In this document: positions 1-11,213 of the stretch, in pieces | Layout of the letters: the number at the start of each line of letters is the position of its first letter | Numbering within the stretch: the stretch's first letter is position 1 | Assembly (NCBI GenBank): GCA_025769875.1 | Contig: JAGFNK010000354.1 | Location: 1-54,849, forward strand | DNA length: 54,849 bases | Origin: Russula earlei | Lineage: Eukaryota > Basidiomycota > Agaricomycetes > Russulales > Russulaceae | Direction of reading: 5' to 3' | Notes under the pieces: generated by a model | Databases searched by the model: none | The model's input: only the letters and a program-made list of their open reading frames with translations | What the model was told of the DNA's origin: nothing | Position numbers and translations under genes: made by a program

Positions 1-292
1 AGCGAGCAACACACATTGCTTCCCAGGTGTCACCGCATCTTGCGATTTCAAACCAGAGGCCATATAGATGGCCTAGGGCTACCTTGGCACCCATCCTGTT
101 GACATAGTAGCCAGTCCAGGGCACACCATCTGTGTGTACCGTGTAGAATTCAACGCCATCATCGAACATGGTTATGCTGGGGATGTTCTTCTCTTGGTCA
201 GGAAGCAACTCAAAGGGGTATTTAAGGGCAACCAGTCCCTCAATGGTTGGTGTGCTGAGCCCTTTGGTCTTCCAGTCTCAGGTTGTAGTCAT
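1..292 (-). pseudogene. Gag N-terminal fragment of a D-like Ty3/gypsy element, cut by the window edge
   Basis: Read on the minus strand from an ATG at 292, the translation matches the start of element D's Gag (26939 onward). Shared landmarks are a DW..KGL start, a central PWTG motif, KVAL..LYG.WFEI and a CVAR block near the window edge. Gag would form the retrotransposon particle. One TGA interrupts the copy a few codons after the start, so it is decayed. It lies directly downstream, in its own orientation, of the LTR at 368-858, so this is the 5' end of a reverse-oriented element whose body lies outside the window. Confidence 0.8.
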
Positions 293-354
293 GTTGAGAG
301 AAATCAAGATATTTGTTTCATGAGTGTGTGGTTCAGGGTCGAGGGTTCAGAGCT

Positions 355-365
355 AAGCTTGTTCT
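355..365 (-). promoter_or_regulatory. Self-primer binding site of the D-like element
   Basis: The 11 nt next to the LTR read agaacaagctt on the minus strand. They are exactly complementary to aagcttgttct inside the same LTR (630-640), downstream of its TATA box. This is the Tf1/sushi arrangement, where the 5' end of the element's own mRNA primes reverse transcription instead of a tRNA. Confidence 0.65.
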
Positions 366-367
366 AA

Positions 368-858
368 TGTCACCGACTGGGGGTGGTGTCACTGACAAAT
401 CATTTCATGTGTGAGATGTGTGCACTGAGTCGAGTGAGATGACAAGTTCTTGTGAGATTTGGGGGTCTTGGTGACAACACAGCAAAGGCTAGTGTGTACC
501 ACAGAGAGGAAATACAGTTGACAAGTCTTTGCATTCGAAGACTTGGAGGGATAGAAGAGTTTCTGAGATGATTGCTTGATTGCCTGCAAGCCTACAGTTC
601 CAAAGCTGAATCCAGTGATATTTCACATGAGAACAAGCTTAGGGCTTGTTCCCTTCTACTGACAAGTTTATATAGACAGATACTACTATTATCAAATAGC
701 AGACATGAGGTAGAGATGAGGTGATCGGACTGGAACACGCTGGAAGGTGATGGTACATGTGAGGCTTAGAGAGTCATAGAACGTGTGGGAAACGTGAGGC
801 TTGTCTGTGTAGGCTTATCCGGTTGCCGGTCTGGTCCAAGATACCGGTACTTGTGACA
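368..858 (-). repeat. 5' LTR of the reverse-oriented D-like element
   Basis: A 491-bp LTR bounded by TGTCA/TGACA. It is homologous over its whole length to the 26374-26865 and 33237-33729 LTRs in reverse complement, including the paired GGACCGG / CAACCGG motifs at the U3 end and the CACCGCCCCCAGTCGGTGACA-like U5 end. It has inserted into the C-family LTR that resumes at 859. The missing first ~165 bp of that LTR and the second TSD copy should lie left of the window. Confidence 0.85.
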
Positions 859-2213
859 TACAGCAAGCCCCACTTAGTGGCAATGCTTTTAACAATAAAG
901 GACAGTATTATAGCCCCCCAAGGACCCTTTAGGATGACTCTAAGTGCTCTACAAAAGACACTAACATGATACTAAAGACCATACAATGTGTTGTTAGACT
1001 AACTCTAATAACCATAGAACAAACTATAAAGCAATACTAAGGACCTTAATAGAAGTATTTGGGTCAACCTCAAGGACCCTAATAGAACTATATAAGGGAC
1101 CTTATAGGCAACTCTATTCCCTGAACCAAACCACAAGTCCTCAAATGACCAGCCCTAAACTAGCTAACAGTAAATGAATCAGGTGATTTGCACATGTACT
1201 AAAGCAGTGAACATGTGGACAGTAAAGGCTCTTACTCATCAAAGGAAGCCTTCTTACTCAGCAGCTTACTGAGCATGACTGAGCATGCTCAGTAAGTGTA
1301 CTCCGACTTCTTACTCATCCATCTATTGTGCTTGATAATGAGGTTATGACTTGTTCCCTATTAGGCAGTTCTCTTGTAGTATATAAGTGCTCAATAAAGT
1401 AGTGGATAGTCTTCAGACTGTCCATTTGTTTATGGCACTCTCTACTCCTGGGATACTCCTTTAAGGACCATCCCCTCATGATTATCCTGGCCTCTTCCCT
1501 GCATAATTGCTCAACACTTCCAGTAACCATACCCCTTTGGTACTTGGTACTGCTCTGGACCTTACTTCTTGCCCACACTGTCTTAGGCCCCTTTTACCAA
1601 CCGAGAATTCTTGAATCTTGAACTTGAACTTGGATTTCGGGATTTTCCAGGAGTGACAGGAGTGACAGGAGTGATGTAAGTGATATGATGTATATAATAA
1701 ATTAATATGCATTTTTTTTTGTTGTCATTTGCATATTCACATATTTGGGGTTACACATGATGTGTCAGCATCAAACTCAGAGTCGAGCAGTCCAACTCAA
1801 GCTCAACATCTGGGTGCTTGCAGCCCCATTTTCACCAGAGCTGCACATACAAAATTTGCACAAAGATGTGCACCCACACATTGGTGACACATATTCTGCC
1901 TTAATGACATGCTTGCAATACCCCACTTGGAAGGAGTGGAAGGAAGGGTTAGAAAAAATATTTTACATATCACATGTAAACCCAGCAAATCACACCAGAA
2001 AATAACTCATATTTGAAATGGACTCATATTAGTTTATTGTGTCACTTACATCACACCTGTCATTCCTGTCACTCCCTGAAAATCCCGAAATCCAAGTTCA
2101 AGTTCAAGATTCAAGAATTCTCAGTTGGTAAAAGGGGCCTTAGACATCTATCAACTTGTCTTTGAACTTATCCCTCACTCTTGAACTGGATTGTTCAACA
2201 GTGAGTCTTGACA
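859..2213 (+). repeat. C-family LTR, 5'-truncated and split by a MITE
   Basis: Matches the complete ~960-bp LTRs at 48168-49128 and 52196-53155 from about their position 166 to the end. It includes the CTGAGCATGACTGAGCATG palindromic block, the TATATAAG box near 1382 and the terminal GTGAGTCTTGACA. The match is interrupted at 1586-2139 by a MITE. The first ~165 bp are absent because the D-like element is inserted at 858/859. The LTR may belong to the copia-like relic downstream, since the orientation fits, but that is inference. Confidence 0.8.
1586..2139. mobile_element. MITE with ~100-bp terminal inverted repeats, TTA target duplication
   Basis: The segment starts GGCCCCTTTTACCAAC and ends with its reverse complement. 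The inverted repeats extend about 100 bp with few mismatches, followed by AT-rich core. It is flanked on both sides by TTA (1583-1585 and 2140-2142), and removing it plus one TTA rejoins the C-family LTR exactly. A 3-bp TTA/TWA duplication and GG-starting ends are typical of PIF/Harbinger non-autonomous elements. An 86-codon open frame inside (1745-2005) resembles nothing I know and is probably chance. Confidence 0.8.
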
Positions 2214-3483
2214 CTGCCCAAGTTTGAATTCCAATGGTGAAGATCAACATACAAGCTCATCATTCTCCCTCAATATATAACTCCCTTATTCAAAAGCTTC
2301 TGTTAATCAGAACAACACCCTACTCCCTTGGTCCCTGCAGCCAAAGGATCAACACATGCACATGTTTATCACGCATCAGGGGTACTGATTTATTTTCATT
2401 AATGCTAAGATCTGATTGATCTTATCGCTGACTCTTAGTGAAAGAGTTGCTTGATATAGTTCAAGCACTAGACTTCGATCCCTTTGATATTATCTCAGGA
2501 AGAATAGGTGTAAGAGAAGAGAAGGGCCTCTTTCACTTAGAGTTCTTCTAATAACTGTATAGAGTATTTGACAAGATGGATGTTTCTTGTTTGATAGAGT
2601 AAGTCGAGCATAAGGCTCAACTTCTCGGTACCACAGACTATTTATATGATATCTCCACAACTACTGATCCAATTCATACAAAACTTGGGGTGCACATAGC
2701 TGAGAATCAGTAGTATCCAAATACGTAGAGCACAATTCGAGATATCAGAAATGACTCACACATGAGTCATTCTTTCCTAGTATCTGTCATCAATCAGCAA
2801 GTAGTGAGTAAGCCATTACTGATCAATCAGTAAGTGGATCAATAAGCGATCACTAAGACAGATGAATAAACACATATGAGTAAACCAAAATGAGTCAGCA
2901 GAGCACAGGCAAGGATGAGAACGAGGAGACACAAGAATCCTAACAATTAATCTGGCAACAACAGCTCTATTAGCCTGGATTGGCAATTTGCAATTACCTA
3001 ACTTTACACATGGCACCCTTGCATATGTTTATGTTCCCTCCTTGATCTCAATCACTTGCTTGGTAATCTCACTTACTGGCCATTACCCCACATCATGAAT
3101 AATTATTGTGCATCACATTACTGACCTATGATAGCCCTCCATCAACACCACTTGCATTTGGGACACTGAAGAAAAGTTTCTATTGAGGCACACTCTTGAA
3201 ATATACATTCAGAAAGGTCACATTGGCAGTAACAAAAATGACATCAAATTGTTTAATTGCAAGCTCAAGTGGGAGGAACACAAATGCACATATGGTGGCA
3301 TTGGATCAAATGTCAGCACTCATATTCATTTGGTAGCCCACTTGGGCACATCCCTACAACACACATCCAATGTTCCCACAGTTGCAAACATCAAACAATG
3401 CAAGGATCACACTCCAAATATCACTATTTCATCATATCAAATCTCCATTTCATTTTTACTTTAATTAAGGCATTATCTGATGC
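2214..3483. other. Anonymous sequence between LTR and copia relic
   Basis: About 1.27 kb without a recognisable gene. Open frames are short and unrelated to known families. By position it could be the leader and degraded gag N-terminus of the copia-like element that follows, but no motif supports that. I saw no tRNA-type primer site after the LTR end at 2213. Confidence 0.4.
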
Positions 3484-4050
3484 TTAGTCAGCTGTTGCAT
3501 TGACAATTCTAGCCTTTGGTGCTCTGATGGACCTTTCCCAACATGATTCAGGTATGGATCTTCAATGAAGATGGTCATCAGGCTGGGACCTCCACCTCCC
3601 TTAGCATAGTCAATCCAGTAAAGATAGACAACACTACGTCTGAAATACAATGCTATTATTGCAACAAACTTGGGCACACAGTCTGGACTACCAGAAGAGG
3701 AGGAGTACATGACAAAAGACAGAAGGACAGGCACTGACAGGAACATCAGCACATACATAGGGGCAATACTGCTGCTATCGCCAAGGTATTGGACATTCAA
3801 TGAAGATGAGATTCAGGTTTCCTGTTTTTGCTGTGGCTAGATTTTGATTGACTCTGGAGCTACCCATTACATTAGTCCATTCTGGACTCCCAACTTCATT
3901 TATTGTGCTCCAGCCTCCAGATGTGTTACTCTGGGAGGTCTTGCAGTCATCAGACAGATATGGACTGGATTAGTATCCATCCTGCTGGTGGGAAAGAGTT
4001 GGAGATATTCTACTAACCCTCATAGACATCATACATGTACTGAAGGCTGA
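3484..4050 (+). pseudogene. Ty1/copia-like gag-protease relic
   Basis: Frame fragments show a nucleocapsid-type knuckle, CYYCNKLGH, at about 3650-3680 with its last cysteine lost. Downstream, from 3844, is a copia protease signature: IDSGATHYISPF followed by a V-x-LGG block. A further fragment near 4006-4040 reads like the end of the protease region. Gag knuckle followed by D-S-G protease is the Ty1/copia order. Frames are broken and no integrase or RT follows, because the sequence passes into another element's 3' ORF near 4051. Confidence 0.65.
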
Positions 4051-4902
4051 TGCACATGACTACTCTTATGTGTTGTGTTATGGAATGACAAACCCATGCT
4101 TCTAGAAACTATTGGTCAAGGAGAACCTGCTTACAGAGAGAAACTCATCACCCTACCCATTGTCTCTGCCCCCCACCCTTCTGTCACTGCTTCTGACCTC
4201 CACCACCTGGTCAAGGACTACCCCTTCCACTTCAATGTCACCCAGTCACTCAAAAACCTCCATGACCCTGGAACCCTTGCCAACATCTTCTGCCTTCACA
4301 ACAGCTCCTTGCAACCGAAAGTCCTAGAAGCCAAGCATGCTGCCATCCAAGGGGGCATGAACATACTCCAACAACAACTCACCAACCAGCTCCATGAAAT
4401 CCAGTCTTACACCAAGGAGTTGGCTACCATTTGCAGCCACCTTCATGCCAACAATACATCATCCAAGTATGCCACCAACTTGACACCATGGCAACTGATG
4501 GGGGTCTTACCTGTAGGACCAGTCCCTACTATTCCTTGGTAGGAAGTTATGACAACATTGAGATCCTGAAGCAGCTGTCCACCCTTTCCTCCCCCACTTC
4601 ACCCATTCACCCCCCCCCTCTCCTTGACTCCTCCACTTGAGTACTTCCCCTGAGTTGTTGACCAATTGCAGAACAATGCTTCCATGGGGTCCCCTTCCCA
4701 CTTCCCACAGATGTTTTCTAATGATGCTGGCACTCTTAACACCCCCCTCACCCCCACACATATGACCAAAGCACAATGCCATCAACTTCAGAAACATCAA
4801 CATGTCTGCAAACATTGTGGGACTAAGCGTCACTGGAACAAGGACTGTAATAGGCCCCACACCTATTGCGATGGTCAAACAGACCGCATTCTAAGGAGGA
4901 CC
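4051..4902 (+). pseudogene. Relic of B-type 3' accessory ORF (env-position ORF with zinc knuckle)
   Basis: Homologous to element B's 3' ORF (about 25410-26215). It shares the NDEPML..T.G.GEP.Y.EKL block, the SAPHPSVT..DLH block, a helical middle, a MGSPSHFPQM block, and the knuckle at 4807-4869 following C-x2-C-x4-H-x4-C-x2-P-H-x2-C. Stops and frame changes occur near 4540 and 4640. It is cut at 4902 by the C-family LTR. It shows that at least one further B-like element once lay here. The function of this ORF is unknown. Confidence 0.75.
4807..4869 (+). other. Extended zinc knuckle of B-like 3' ORF relic
   Basis: A 21-codon segment with the pattern C-x2-C-x4-H-x4-C-x2-P-H-x2-C. It is in frame with the surrounding relic and matches the same segment of element B (26149-26211) almost residue for residue. 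Confidence 0.75.
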
Positions 4903-6293
4903 TGTCATAAACCATTCTCTGGAGAGGGCCCTTGAAGGACCCTTCCTTATAGGAGGAAACCCAGCCTCTATGGTGTCACCCTGTTCACACGAGCAAAAGG
5001 GGTGAGTAGAGGTGTCCACAATATCGCGCATGCATTGTCGCATGAGCAATTCTCAGCACAATCGACATACAACAAGCCCCACTTAAGGGCAACCCTTCTA
5101 GCAATAAAGGACAGTATTAGGGCCTTCCTAGGGGCCCATTAGAACGACTCTAGGTGCTCTACAATAGGCACTAACCTAGTATCAAAGGCCCTACAACGTG
5201 TTATTAGACCAACTCTAATAACTATAGAACGAACTATAAGGCAATACTAAGGACCTTAATAGAAGTATTAGGGTCGACTCTAAGGACCCTAATAGAACTA
5301 TATAAGGGGCCTTATAGGCAACTCTATTCCTTGAACCAAACTACAAGTCCTCAAATGACTGGCCCTAAACTAACTGACAGCAAATGAATCAGGTGCTTTG
5401 CACGTGTACTAAAGCAGTGAACATGCGGACAGTAAAGGCTCTTACTCATCAAGAGAAGCCTTCTTACTCAGCAGCTTACTGAGCATGACTGAGCATGCAC
5501 AGTAAGTGTACTCCAACTTCTTACTCATCCATCTATTGTGCTTGATAACAAGGTTATGACTTGTTCCCTATTAGGCAGTTCTCTTGTAGTATACAAGTGG
5601 TCAATAAAGTAGCGGACAGTCTTCAGACTATCCATTTTTTTACAACACTCTCTATCCCTGTGATACTCCTTTAAGGACCATCCCCTTGTGACCATTCTGG
5701 CCTCTTTCCTGTGTACTGTAAGGTGAGCCATATCGCTGGCCTCGGAACCACGTGTGGACCGTGCGTGATGCATGACACTCAGCCTCCTCCCACACCTTGC
5801 CTCCTTTCTCGCATCGCATTGCCCAGTCCTCGCCACTGTCCATGTGTGCACACCATGCCTTGGCACACGTGATGCGTTTGTGTCTCATGCCTTTCACCAT
5901 GGCCTCGACCATCTCAACCAGTCTCGATTCTCTTTCATGCCTATCTCCCTTTCATGCCTTTCATCCTTAGTACTTCTCTCCTGTATATAAAAAACCTAGC
6001 TACTCTGTAGGAGAAAAAGGAAGAAGAAGAATACAGTCTTCTTGAGTTCCCCTTACCTTCAGTCAGAAACTTCCGTGCACGAGTGATCTTGCTCTCCTCT
6101 CCTCTCCTTCTCTTCTCCCTTCCTCCTCCTTACATTCCTCTTGCTCTTGGGTCAAGACAACTGTCTTGGATCGCCATCCAGCCCCATGAACTCTGTGCAC
6201 CCTGGTTTGGCTTGCTTCAGTACCTGCTCGACTCTACCAGTAAACATACCTCTTTGGTACTTGGTACTGCTTTGGACTCTACTTCTTTCCCAT
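4903..6293 (+). repeat. C-family LTR, left part (resumes at 37509)
   Basis: Starts TGTCAT at 4903 and follows the complete C-family LTRs, with a 511-bp insertion at 5713-6223. It is then split at 6293 by element A and resumes at 37509-37593, ending TTGACA. The flanks do not match: GGACC lies before 4903 and CTTTA after 37593. The sequence to the left is a 3' ORF relic while that to the right is the middle of an A-type LTR. This suggests a hybrid LTR left by recombination between two C-family copies. Confidence 0.8.
5713..6223 (+). mobile_element. 511-bp LTR-like insertion inside the C-family LTR
   Basis: Absent from the other three C-family LTR copies. It is bounded by a 6-bp inverted repeat (GTACTG / CAGTAC). 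It contains TATATAAAAAA at about 5984 followed by CCTAGCTACTCTGTAG and a purine-rich then pyrimidine-rich stretch, which looks like a promoter with downstream transcribed region, as in a solo LTR. No clean TSD was found: CCTG lies on both sides but a few bases of target seem lost. No coding content is recognised. Confidence 0.55.
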
Positions 6294-6914
6294 TGTTACT
6301 GAGTTGTTTGGGGTCCGGAAGATGCCAGAACACCTGAGCTATGGACTGCACCATTTGCATCATGCGTGCATCAGATCTTGATCATTTATGTTCGTTGATA
6401 TCGCGTTCGGAACGCGTTGATCGTATCTTTCTGAAGATGTATTGAAGAAGCAATGAGTAGCATTGCTTCTGTTCCAGATGTTCCAGTACTGCCACATACA
6501 TTGCTTCCTTGATTAGGAAAGTACTTATGACACTGAGGTTGCTACTAGGGAAGCACTTAATGCTTCCAGCACCGAGATTGTTTACATAGAAACAACCTCA
6601 CTTCTATGAGCCGCCTCTTGCTTCTATAGCACCAACCAGTACTACAGTAGCAGGAACCTTATCCCTGTAGGGCTATATAAAGCCCCCAGTCTGTAGCAGT
6701 TGAGCCCTAAGCTCGACTTAGTTTGCCAATCCCAAACAGTTGACTCCTACCCCGTCTGCAGAGCTGCTCTCATCTTGTTGCCATACTCCAGAAGGATCTA
6801 ACACTCCTTCCCCTCCACGAGTATTGCTTGCTTGACTCAAGCATATCTGCATTGGTAGGACGTGTTCATAGATGCGACCATTGATCTTATTTAAGGCACT
6901 TTGGAGCCTTAACA
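6294..6914 (+). repeat. 5' LTR of element A
   Basis: 621 bp, TGTTA...TAACA ends, nearly identical to 36888-37508. TATATAA sits at 6674-6680 in U3. The sequence aagctcgactta at 6709-6720 is the predicted RNA 5' end, because it is the exact complement of the primer site just outside the LTR. Confidence 0.92.
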
Positions 6915-6926
6915 TAAGTCGAGCTT
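6915..6926 (+). promoter_or_regulatory. Self-primer binding site of element A
   Basis: taagtcgagctt immediately follows the LTR. It is a perfect 12-nt complement to 6709-6720 in the same LTR, 29 nt after the TATA box. This is the arrangement known for self-primed Tf1/sushi chromodomain elements. A tRNA-type TGG start is absent. Confidence 0.7.
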
Positions 6927-6989
6927 CTATCACAGACATCGCTGTGAAAGCGAACCAGAAATAGGCAGGAAGCCTTAGGACTAGGATCT

Positions 6990-9071
6990 AGTCATCATAC
7001 GGTCAGCAACCTATGCTGAAGTAGTCAAGGGAGAGAATCTATACAGACCTCTCCATGACAAGAAGAAGGTGTACTATGTGACTCTCAACAAGCAGCATGG
7101 TTGGACACACACACACTTCTGTAAAGACCCCTACTGTCATTGGCATAGACAGTGGTAAGCGGGCACACAAGTCCTGACTCCCTAGGAAAGGCAGTGGCAA
7201 GCAGACAAACTGGAGATCAAAGGTGAACATAGCATACACATAAAGTTCAACCAGAAATCGAAGCAAGGAACCAATTTGGTTGGTTCAAAGCTAGAGAGAG
7301 GGACAATCTACCCTCAGGAATCAAAGGGACTGCCATCTGGTGTTGGGCAGACCAGGAAGGACCTAACAGATATGAGGTCTGATACAAAGGAAGCTACCTT
7401 CCTTGCAAATACATCAATGATCAGTGGTACTTTGTTGATTACCACAAAGGACATCCCTATGCAGAAGAGGACGAAGACATTGACAAATATAAGGTTCTAG
7501 GTCTAGGAATCAAGACAGATCCTTATACTACTCATTGGGAACCCAGAAGCCCAGTAGTAGACGACCCAGCTCCATTGATACAAAAGTCATCAAGTGGAGA
7601 AACAGAGAAGTCGGACCCTTTGACTACAGATCAGAAAGCAGAAGCACCAGAAGTATTGGAGCTAGCTGAAAGACTAGAGCAGACAGTACACATCTCGCCC
7701 ATTGAACCAACAATTGTTGAAGAACCAGAAGAATCAGTTGAAATGGCTACCATTGTAGCAATGCAGACAGCCACCATTGCCACCCAGACAGCAGGTGTAA
7801 CAAACCCTGGAGGCAGTCCACCTGGTGCAGGAGGACCACCTGGAGGTGGAGGAGTCCCCTTTGGACCTGCAGGTCCACCAGTACCAGGAGGAGGCCCACC
7901 TGGAGGAGGCCCTCCAGGAGGGGGACCACCTGCAGCACCTCCTGTAGGACCAGGGGTGAACCTGGTGCCTCAGCCAGCACCAGGCCCCCATGGAGGCAAT
8001 GGATCTCTGAAAGGAGACCCTCCCGAAGTCTTCAAAGGAGACAGGAAGAAGACAAAGTATTTCGTCCAGGATTTCAATCTATGGAATCTGCTTAACAGTG
8101 ACAACCCAACCATGACTATTCCAATGAAGCGAGTAGCCCTAGCTCTCACCTACATCAAAGGAGAGAAGTTGCATGAATGGGTGGTCAACCAAATGAACCT
8201 GGTAGAAGCAAAAAGAAATGGGGACCCACCGTCTCCCTATGCACCGGTGCAGCTGGATCCAACTGACATGCTCTTTTGGACCGAATTTGTGGATGACTTC
8301 TTCAGAGAATTCAAAGACACCACAGAGCCTGAAGATGCTTTCATGGAGCTACAACAATTGTCCATGTCTAAAGCAGCATCGCTGGATGATTATACCAGCA
8401 AATTCCTTGTTCTGCTCAGTAAAGCAGGATGGGACCAGAATTCACCAGGAGTAGTCAAAGCCTATAAGGCTGGACTAATCACCTGGCTGGTGCGACAAAT
8501 CTACAATCGACCAGTCAGAGACATACATGCCATCAATGATCTGCAAGCATGGATCAATGCTGCTAGGGAAGAACAGGCCAGAGACCAGCTTATGAAAGCC
8601 AATATTGGATCTGGAGGTGGATCATTGACCACCAGGGAGAACTGCATGAAATCCCTACAGGCTGGGAAAAGGCGAAACCAAAGAGACCCAAATGCTATGG
8701 AAGTGGACCCGGTATCCACTGATGCAGCAAGGACCAAGCGATGTCCTCCTCTGACAGAGGAAAAGAAGAAACTGCTAGCAGAAGGGAAATGCTTCATCTG
8801 CAAGAAAGCAGGGCATATCAGCCAGAACTGTCCTGACAAGGACAGAGTCAAAAAGAAATCAAGTAACCCAAGGGACAAAGGAAAAGCTTGAGCTCTGGAA
8901 ACAGAAAAGGAGGACGATTCAGGGGACAGTGGAAATGAAAGCACTGTCTCTGGGCAATCCACATCTCCTCTTCCTACCTATAACAAGAGCTCCTCCTCTG
9001 CATCCATAAAGAAGATGTCCACCGAACAGAAGGAGGACTTATTGGAAGAACTGATGGAACAGGGTTTTTAG
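6990..9071 (+). pseudogene. Element A Gag
   Basis: Retrotransposon capsid/nucleocapsid polyprotein. The N-terminal part (about 6990-7500) is readable only across stops at about 7155 and 7380. A proline/glutamate region follows, then a collagen-like Gly-Pro-rich stretch (about 7795-7965). The capsid-like region (about 8000-8600) is related to B's Gag (shared GxLxGxxPExFxGxRxKxKxF.xxFNLxWxL start). A CCHC knuckle, CFICKKAGHISQNC, lies at about 8791-8832. A TGA at 8889 is followed by an in-frame continuation to TAG at 9069-9071, and the end aligns with the ends of B and D Gag, so 8889 is probably a mutation (CGA to TGA possible). Confidence 0.85.
9062..9068 (+). promoter_or_regulatory. -1 ribosomal frameshift heptamer, element A
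   Basis: G GGT TTT in the Gag frame, directly before the Gag stop TAG. The -1 frame is open from here into the protease. GGGUUUU is a canonical X-XXY-YYZ slippery site. Elements B and D have G GAT TTT at the same place. Confidence 0.65.
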
Positions 9072-10384
9072 GAACACCTAAGTCAACAGCCTGGCTTAGG
9101 AAGAATAGTGTGTTGCAAGTGTACATTAGAAGACTGAATGCTATGAATATTCCATTCACTTTCATCACTGCACACATGACGGCTGAGGAATCTGCTCTAC
9201 TGGACAGTGGAGCAACAGAGAACTTCATCGATCACTCAGCTTGGAAAAGACTGAAGATTGGGAAACAAGAACTACATGAACCCATGGTAGTACGAAACGT
9301 CAATGGAACCCAGAATAAGCAAGGGGAACTCACTCATTACTGCTGGCTTCGCGTCCGATATAAGGAGAAGGAGAGCTTGCAAAAGTTCTATATCACAGAT
9401 TTAGGAATGGATCGGGTCATCCTGGGATATCCCTTCCTATATGAGTTCAACCCCACCATCAACTGGAAGAAAGGACAGCTGATGGAAGGAGTGGTACAGA
9501 TTGAGACTGCTTGATACAAGTACCTGGATCTCTATGTTGCAAATATCCAAAAGCAAGCAAGAGATGAAAACTGACAATTAAAGAAAGGGGAAGCCATTTA
9601 CCTACAAAAGACAACTATTGCTCAGAAGTGGGCCCAGCAGTCAAATGAACCACAGGAAGGAGAGGATCCCCTTGCCAATGTTCCAAAGCAATTCCACCGC
9701 TTTGCAGATGTCTTCTCAGAAGAGAAGTCCCAGAGGTTCCCACCACCAAGGGAACCAGATATGCAGATAGAGCTGTTACCTGATGCACCAAAAGAGCTAA
9801 ACTGCAAAGTGTACCCCCTAACACAAGATGAACAAGAATACCTCAAGAAATTCCTAGCTGATGAAGTAGAAAAGCGATACATCACTCCAGGTCCATCCAG
9901 CTACACATCTCCAGTGTTCTTCATTGGCAAGAAGGACAGCAAGGAGAAGAGGATCATTGTAGACTATTGACGACCAAATCAGTGGACCAGATGAGACAAT
10001 GAACCTTTACCACATCTGGAACAAGAGGTGGAAAGACTTCGAGGGAAAAAGGTGTTCTCCAAGTTCTATATATGATGGGGATACAATAATGTGCGACTGG
10101 CAGAAGGAGATCACTGGAAGGCAGCCTTCAAGATGCCATATGGAACCTATCTGCCCAACGTCATGTATTTCGGGCTCAAGAATGTGCCAGCCTTCTTTAC
10201 TAGGCTGATGAGAAGAGACTTTGGTGACTGGCTGGACCGATGGGCAGAATACACTGTCAACTATCTGGATGACTTTGGAATTGCCATGGGGGACAGTCCT
10301 GAACAACTAGAGATCCACGAGCAATGCATCAGCAAACTACTCATGCTGATGCAGAAGAAGTCATACTTCCTGAAACCCAAGAAG

Positions 10385-11213
10385 TGTCAAGACATGTACT
10401 GCTGATCACTAAGGACTCAGGAGCAGGTGGGCAAGGGTCGGAACAGATGATACGTGGCGAAGGCGGCGTTGAACAAGAGGACGAGCCAAACGACGAGGAG
10501 GTACCAGATGGGGACTGGTAGGTGTTGCAAGAGACAAAGGCGGAGGCTGGAGGCCAGTGTAGCGAGAGGACTTTAAACAAGGCGGTCGTTGAAGAGTACC
10601 TTGGAAGCGAGGGGAATCTTTAGACTGAGCGGTCGTGGGGGAGTACCCAGGAAGATGAGAGTATCACAAATGGACAGTCTGACGACTGCCATGCTTCATT
10701 GGGGCTTATATACAGTGTACAGGGTCGATTACAAAGAACTGGGACTATTCTAGACTCTTTGGTACCATCCAATAGGACTACAGAGGCATAAACTTGCTTG
10801 TGTCAAGTTTCAGGCTTACTGAGCGCATTACTGATCATTGTGGAGCGATGACATCATTATGATGTCACTGTGGAGCGCTTAGTGAGGCTATGAGGTCACT
10901 GTGGAGTCGCTCAGTCAGCCATGATGTCATTGGAGCCTTGATGATGTCAGATGATTTATGCAATGGTTTCTAAGAGTTTGTGCTGCTGTTTCAGGTCCTT
11001 GGTGGCTGGGTGGCCATGTGGCTGCCACGCGATGATTACCCGATTAGGAAATGGGTGCCTGGTCGTGTTATAGTGCCCTTGCAATAGCGATATCTTGTAC
11101 CGCAGGAGGGATAGCCCAGAGAATGGAAGGGAGTCGGCAATGCAAAGTGAGAGAGGTCTCTCTTGAGTGAAATAGGATAATCTACGGCCAGGACCTGGCC
11201 TTGGTTCGTAACA
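10385..11213 (+). repeat. 829-bp solo LTR inserted in element A RT
   Basis: Bounded by TGTCA...TAACA and flanked by AGAAG on both sides (10380-10384 and 11214-11218). Removing it and one AGAAG rejoins the RT frame exactly (..KPKK to CQFMVW..). A TATATA box lies near 10709 followed by a GTGTACAGGG stretch. The direction is inferred from the TATA and the TG/CA ends. It is unrelated to LTRs A, B, C or D. The parent element is not in the window. Confidence 0.85.
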
